Below the pieces are notes generated by a model, which had not been told where the DNA came from, did no database searches, and was given only the letters and a program-made list of their open reading frames with translations. A DNA stretch of 64,000 nt, from the NCBI GenBank assembly GCA_026004655.1, contig BPJO01000020.1, positions 1-64,000 on the forward strand, read 5' to 3'. The DNA comes from Phycisphaerae bacterium (GTDB lineage Bacteria > Planctomycetota > Phycisphaerae > Tepidisphaerales > Tepidisphaeraceae). Both the position numbers and the translations under genes were made by a program. Positions 62,545 through 64,000 of the stretch are shown piece after piece. Every line of letters begins with the position of its first letter. The first letter of the stretch is position 1.

Positions 62545-62743
62545 GTAAGGCTCCCTTTCTGATAAAGTCCGCTAATCGATCGATTGGCGGGACTGACATT
62601 CAGGACATCGACGTTTCTTTCCGGTGGATTAATATCCAAGACTCCCTGGAAAGTCCGATAAGAGGTGTGCTAGCTATATTGCCGGGAGGGTTTTTGGGAT
62701 ATTCCGAATGTGCAGGATTTAATGCCCTTTACTCAATCCGGGC

Positions 62744-62771
62744 CAAAAAAAGCCCACCAGTTAAGGTGGGC
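62744..62771 (-). terminator. rho-independent terminator after tsf
   Basis: Read on the minus strand, GCCCACC and GGTGGGC (plus-strand 62765-62771 and 62752-62758) form a 7-bp GC-rich stem with a six-base loop, followed by a run of seven to eight Ts (62744-62751). It lies 38 bases after the tsf stop and should end rpsB-tsf transcription. Confidence 0.85.
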
Positions 62772-62809
62772 GGCAATTCGGTATGCGGGATTCAAGACAA
62801 TCCGGAGGG

Positions 62810-63613
62810 TCAGGCCTGGCCGACTTCCAAACGGACATATTTCACAAGCTCAACGCCTTTGCTCTTGAGCAGGTCGCTGACTTTGCCCTTGAAGAAATCG
62901 GCGTTGACGAACTCCTGGTCCAGGAGCACACGTTCGGAATAGAAACTAGCCATTTTTCCTTCGGCGATCTTCTCGGCGATGTTTTGGGGTTTTCCAGTGG
63001 CTTTGGCCTGTTCGATGGCGATTTCGCGTTCCTTGGCGACAAGATCGGCGGGAACCTGGTCGCGGCTCAGCGCCAGAGGACGGGCTGCCGCGATGTGCAT
63101 ACCCAAAGCCTTGATCAGTTCTTCATTGGCAGAAGCGCTAAACTGCAAAAGTACTCCGATTTTGCCCTTACCGGCGGTCGAATACAAATACGAACCGACA
63201 TTTCCGTTGAGGACAGCAGTTCTGCCCAACTGAACGTTTTCCCCGGTGACCTTGGACGCGTTGGCGAGGGCTTCCTGGATGCCCGGATCGTCGTTAGCAC
63301 TGGCGGATGCATTTAGGGCTAAAAACTCGGCAGCCCGTTGAGCGACCTTAAGCACTTCGTCACTTTTGGCGGTGAAGTCGGTGTTGCAGACGACTTCGAC
63401 CGCAACAGCGGTATTTCCACGGGTGAGCACTTCAACCCGACCTTCCGTGGCTGCCCGTTCGGTGATCGAGGCTTTGACCCCTTTTTTGCGGAACTCGTCG
63501 ATCGCCTTTTGAATGTCGCCCCCGGTTTCGGTGAGCATTTTCTTGCATTCCATCATGCCCAGACCGGTCTTATTGCGAAGTTCGTTGACTAAAGAAGCCG
63601 TAATAGCTGCCAT
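62810..63613 (-). CDS. tsf: elongation factor Ts
   Basis: EF-Ts recharges EF-Tu with GTP during translation. The 267-residue protein shows the TDF motif region (LVNELRNKTGLGMMECKKML) with FRKKGVKAS, and the core (VEVVCNTDFTAKSDEV, IGVLLQFSASANEELIKALGMHIAAARPL, VLLDQEFV). Its ATG lies 145 bases after the rpsB stop, and both are co-oriented as usual. Confidence 0.95.
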   Translation of the reverse strand: MAAITASLVNELRNKTGLGMMECKKMLTETGGDIQKAIDEFRKKGVKASITERAATEGRVEVLTRGNTAVAVEVVCNTDFTAKSDEVLKVAQRAAEFLALNASASANDDPGIQEALANASKVTGENVQLGRTAVLNGNVGSYLYSTAGKGKIGVLLQFSASANEELIKALGMHIAAARPLALSRDQVPADLVAKEREIAIEQAKATGKPQNIAEKIAEGKMASFYSERVLLDQEFVNADFFKGKVSDLLKSKGVELVKYVRLEVGQA

Positions 63614-63758
63614 GATTCAATTCTCCCATTGTAAAAGGATCATCGGGATCATTCCCGGACCCAATTGTATACACCTAAACCATCGAACTTTGTTTCTGAT
63701 GGTGTATGAATGTTGATATTTCGTGTCAGGATCTGGCCGAAGAATCGGGCGATCTTGA

Positions 63759-64000
63759 TCAGTTGGAAGCAGCGACCGTTTCACTGGGGTTGGGATTGGT
63801 ATCCTGGGTAGCCGGTGCATCGGTTTCGGGTTGGTCGGCCTTGAAGCTGACCCGGCTGCTTCGTCGTCGTGGTTGAGGTTCGTTGTCCGTTTTATCGCCG
63901 ACGGTACGACCTTGTTTGCCTTCGATGGCTGCGTCGGCGATCTGACTGGTTACCAGCGCGATCGCCCGCATCGCGTCGTCGTTTCCGGGGATCGGAAGGT
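63759..64000 (-). CDS. rpsB: 30S ribosomal protein S2, 3' part
   Basis: The gene runs off the right edge; only the C-terminal about 80 codons are here. [20 protein letters not shown] and ADAAIEG are the conserved end of S2, followed by a family-variable, charged extension of about 50 residues ([26 protein letters not shown]) as in many planctomycetes. The next gene is tsf, the canonical pair. Confidence 0.9.
   Translation of the reverse strand, partial: LPIPGNDDAMRAIALVTSQIADAAIEGKQGRTVGDKTDNEPQPRRRSSRVSFKADQPETDAPATQDTNPNPSETVAASN

Noticed and set aside
1..64000. tRNA, rRNA, insertion sequence or integrase at the island boundaries
   Set aside because: I searched the gaps by eye and found no cloverleaf, transposase or terminal repeats; the boundary evidence rests on pseudogenes and composition only.

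Overview
The window looks like chromosomal DNA of a planctomycete, most likely a member of the Phycisphaerae. This is an inference from gene content: a XylR-type regulator joining a LacI-like sensor to an AraC DNA-binding domain, a DUF6785-type membrane protein, a surface protein with a planctomycete-style N-terminal motif, a large two-domain isocitrate dehydrogenase, and the order rpsB-tsf-sigma factor-apt at the right end. No rRNA or tRNA gene and no CRISPR array was found.

Region 1 (1-20.8 kb) is a metal/metalloid island. On the + strand a compact operon arsR-arsC-arsM-acr3 (214-3065) sits behind a good promoter with a candidate ArsR operator over the -10 box. Converging on it is a ten-gene minus-strand operon (15919 down to 3093) that reads in transcription order: second arsenite methyltransferase, PiT-type anion permease, radical SAM enzyme ArsS, DF-domain/MerT transporter (frameshifted), MerP-like metal-binding protein, SpoIIE-type phosphatase, peroxiredoxin-like protein, TVP38-DUF547 fusion, MerA-like flavoprotein and an unusual four-domain glycosyltransferase fusion. 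ArsM plus ArsS plus the glycosyltransferases is the signature of arsenosugar biosynthesis. Several mercury-type parts appear to have been recruited or are decaying: MerP lacks its first cysteine, MerT is frameshifted, and the MerA-like enzyme lacks the C-terminal cysteines.

The island ends in a gene graveyard (15.96-19.8 kb): a GH63-like glucosidase with three nonsense codons, an internal deletion and frameshifts; a DUF3179 remnant; and a head-to-head junction with remnants of a sterol desaturase and a rhodanese-type protein. An intact DUF2934 gene and an ECF sigma/zinc anti-sigma pair survive there. By eye, GC content is higher left of about 20.8 kb than right of it.

Region 2 (20.9-42.4 kb) holds core and envelope functions: a methyltransferase, isocitrate dehydrogenase, a TetR-controlled RND efflux system (adaptor divergent from regulator-TolC-RND pump), a cassette of small stress proteins (entericidin-like, DUF1328, DUF2383), then a minus-strand run of Nudix, dprA, aroB, Kef antiporter, citrate synthase, M42 peptidase, DUF6785 membrane protein and a SPOR-like protein.

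Region 3 (42.6-54.1 kb) has two poorly known planctomycete-type proteins that converge and overlap (a membrane-anchored hydrolase-like protein and an apparent SPFH-beta-propeller fusion), carA with a nearly leaderless promoter, an RTX protein, and a small polysaccharide-degradation locus (XylR regulator divergent from a clan-A-like glycoside hydrolase and a heparinase II/III-like lyase).

Region 4 (54.1-64 kb) is housekeeping: lipid kinase, msrB, a lipoprotein hydrolase, aldo/keto reductase, TPR lipoprotein, an NMT1/THI5-type ABC importer whose ATPase gene carries a one-base frameshift, apt, a primary-type sigma factor, tsf with a clear terminator, and the 3' part of rpsB running off the window.
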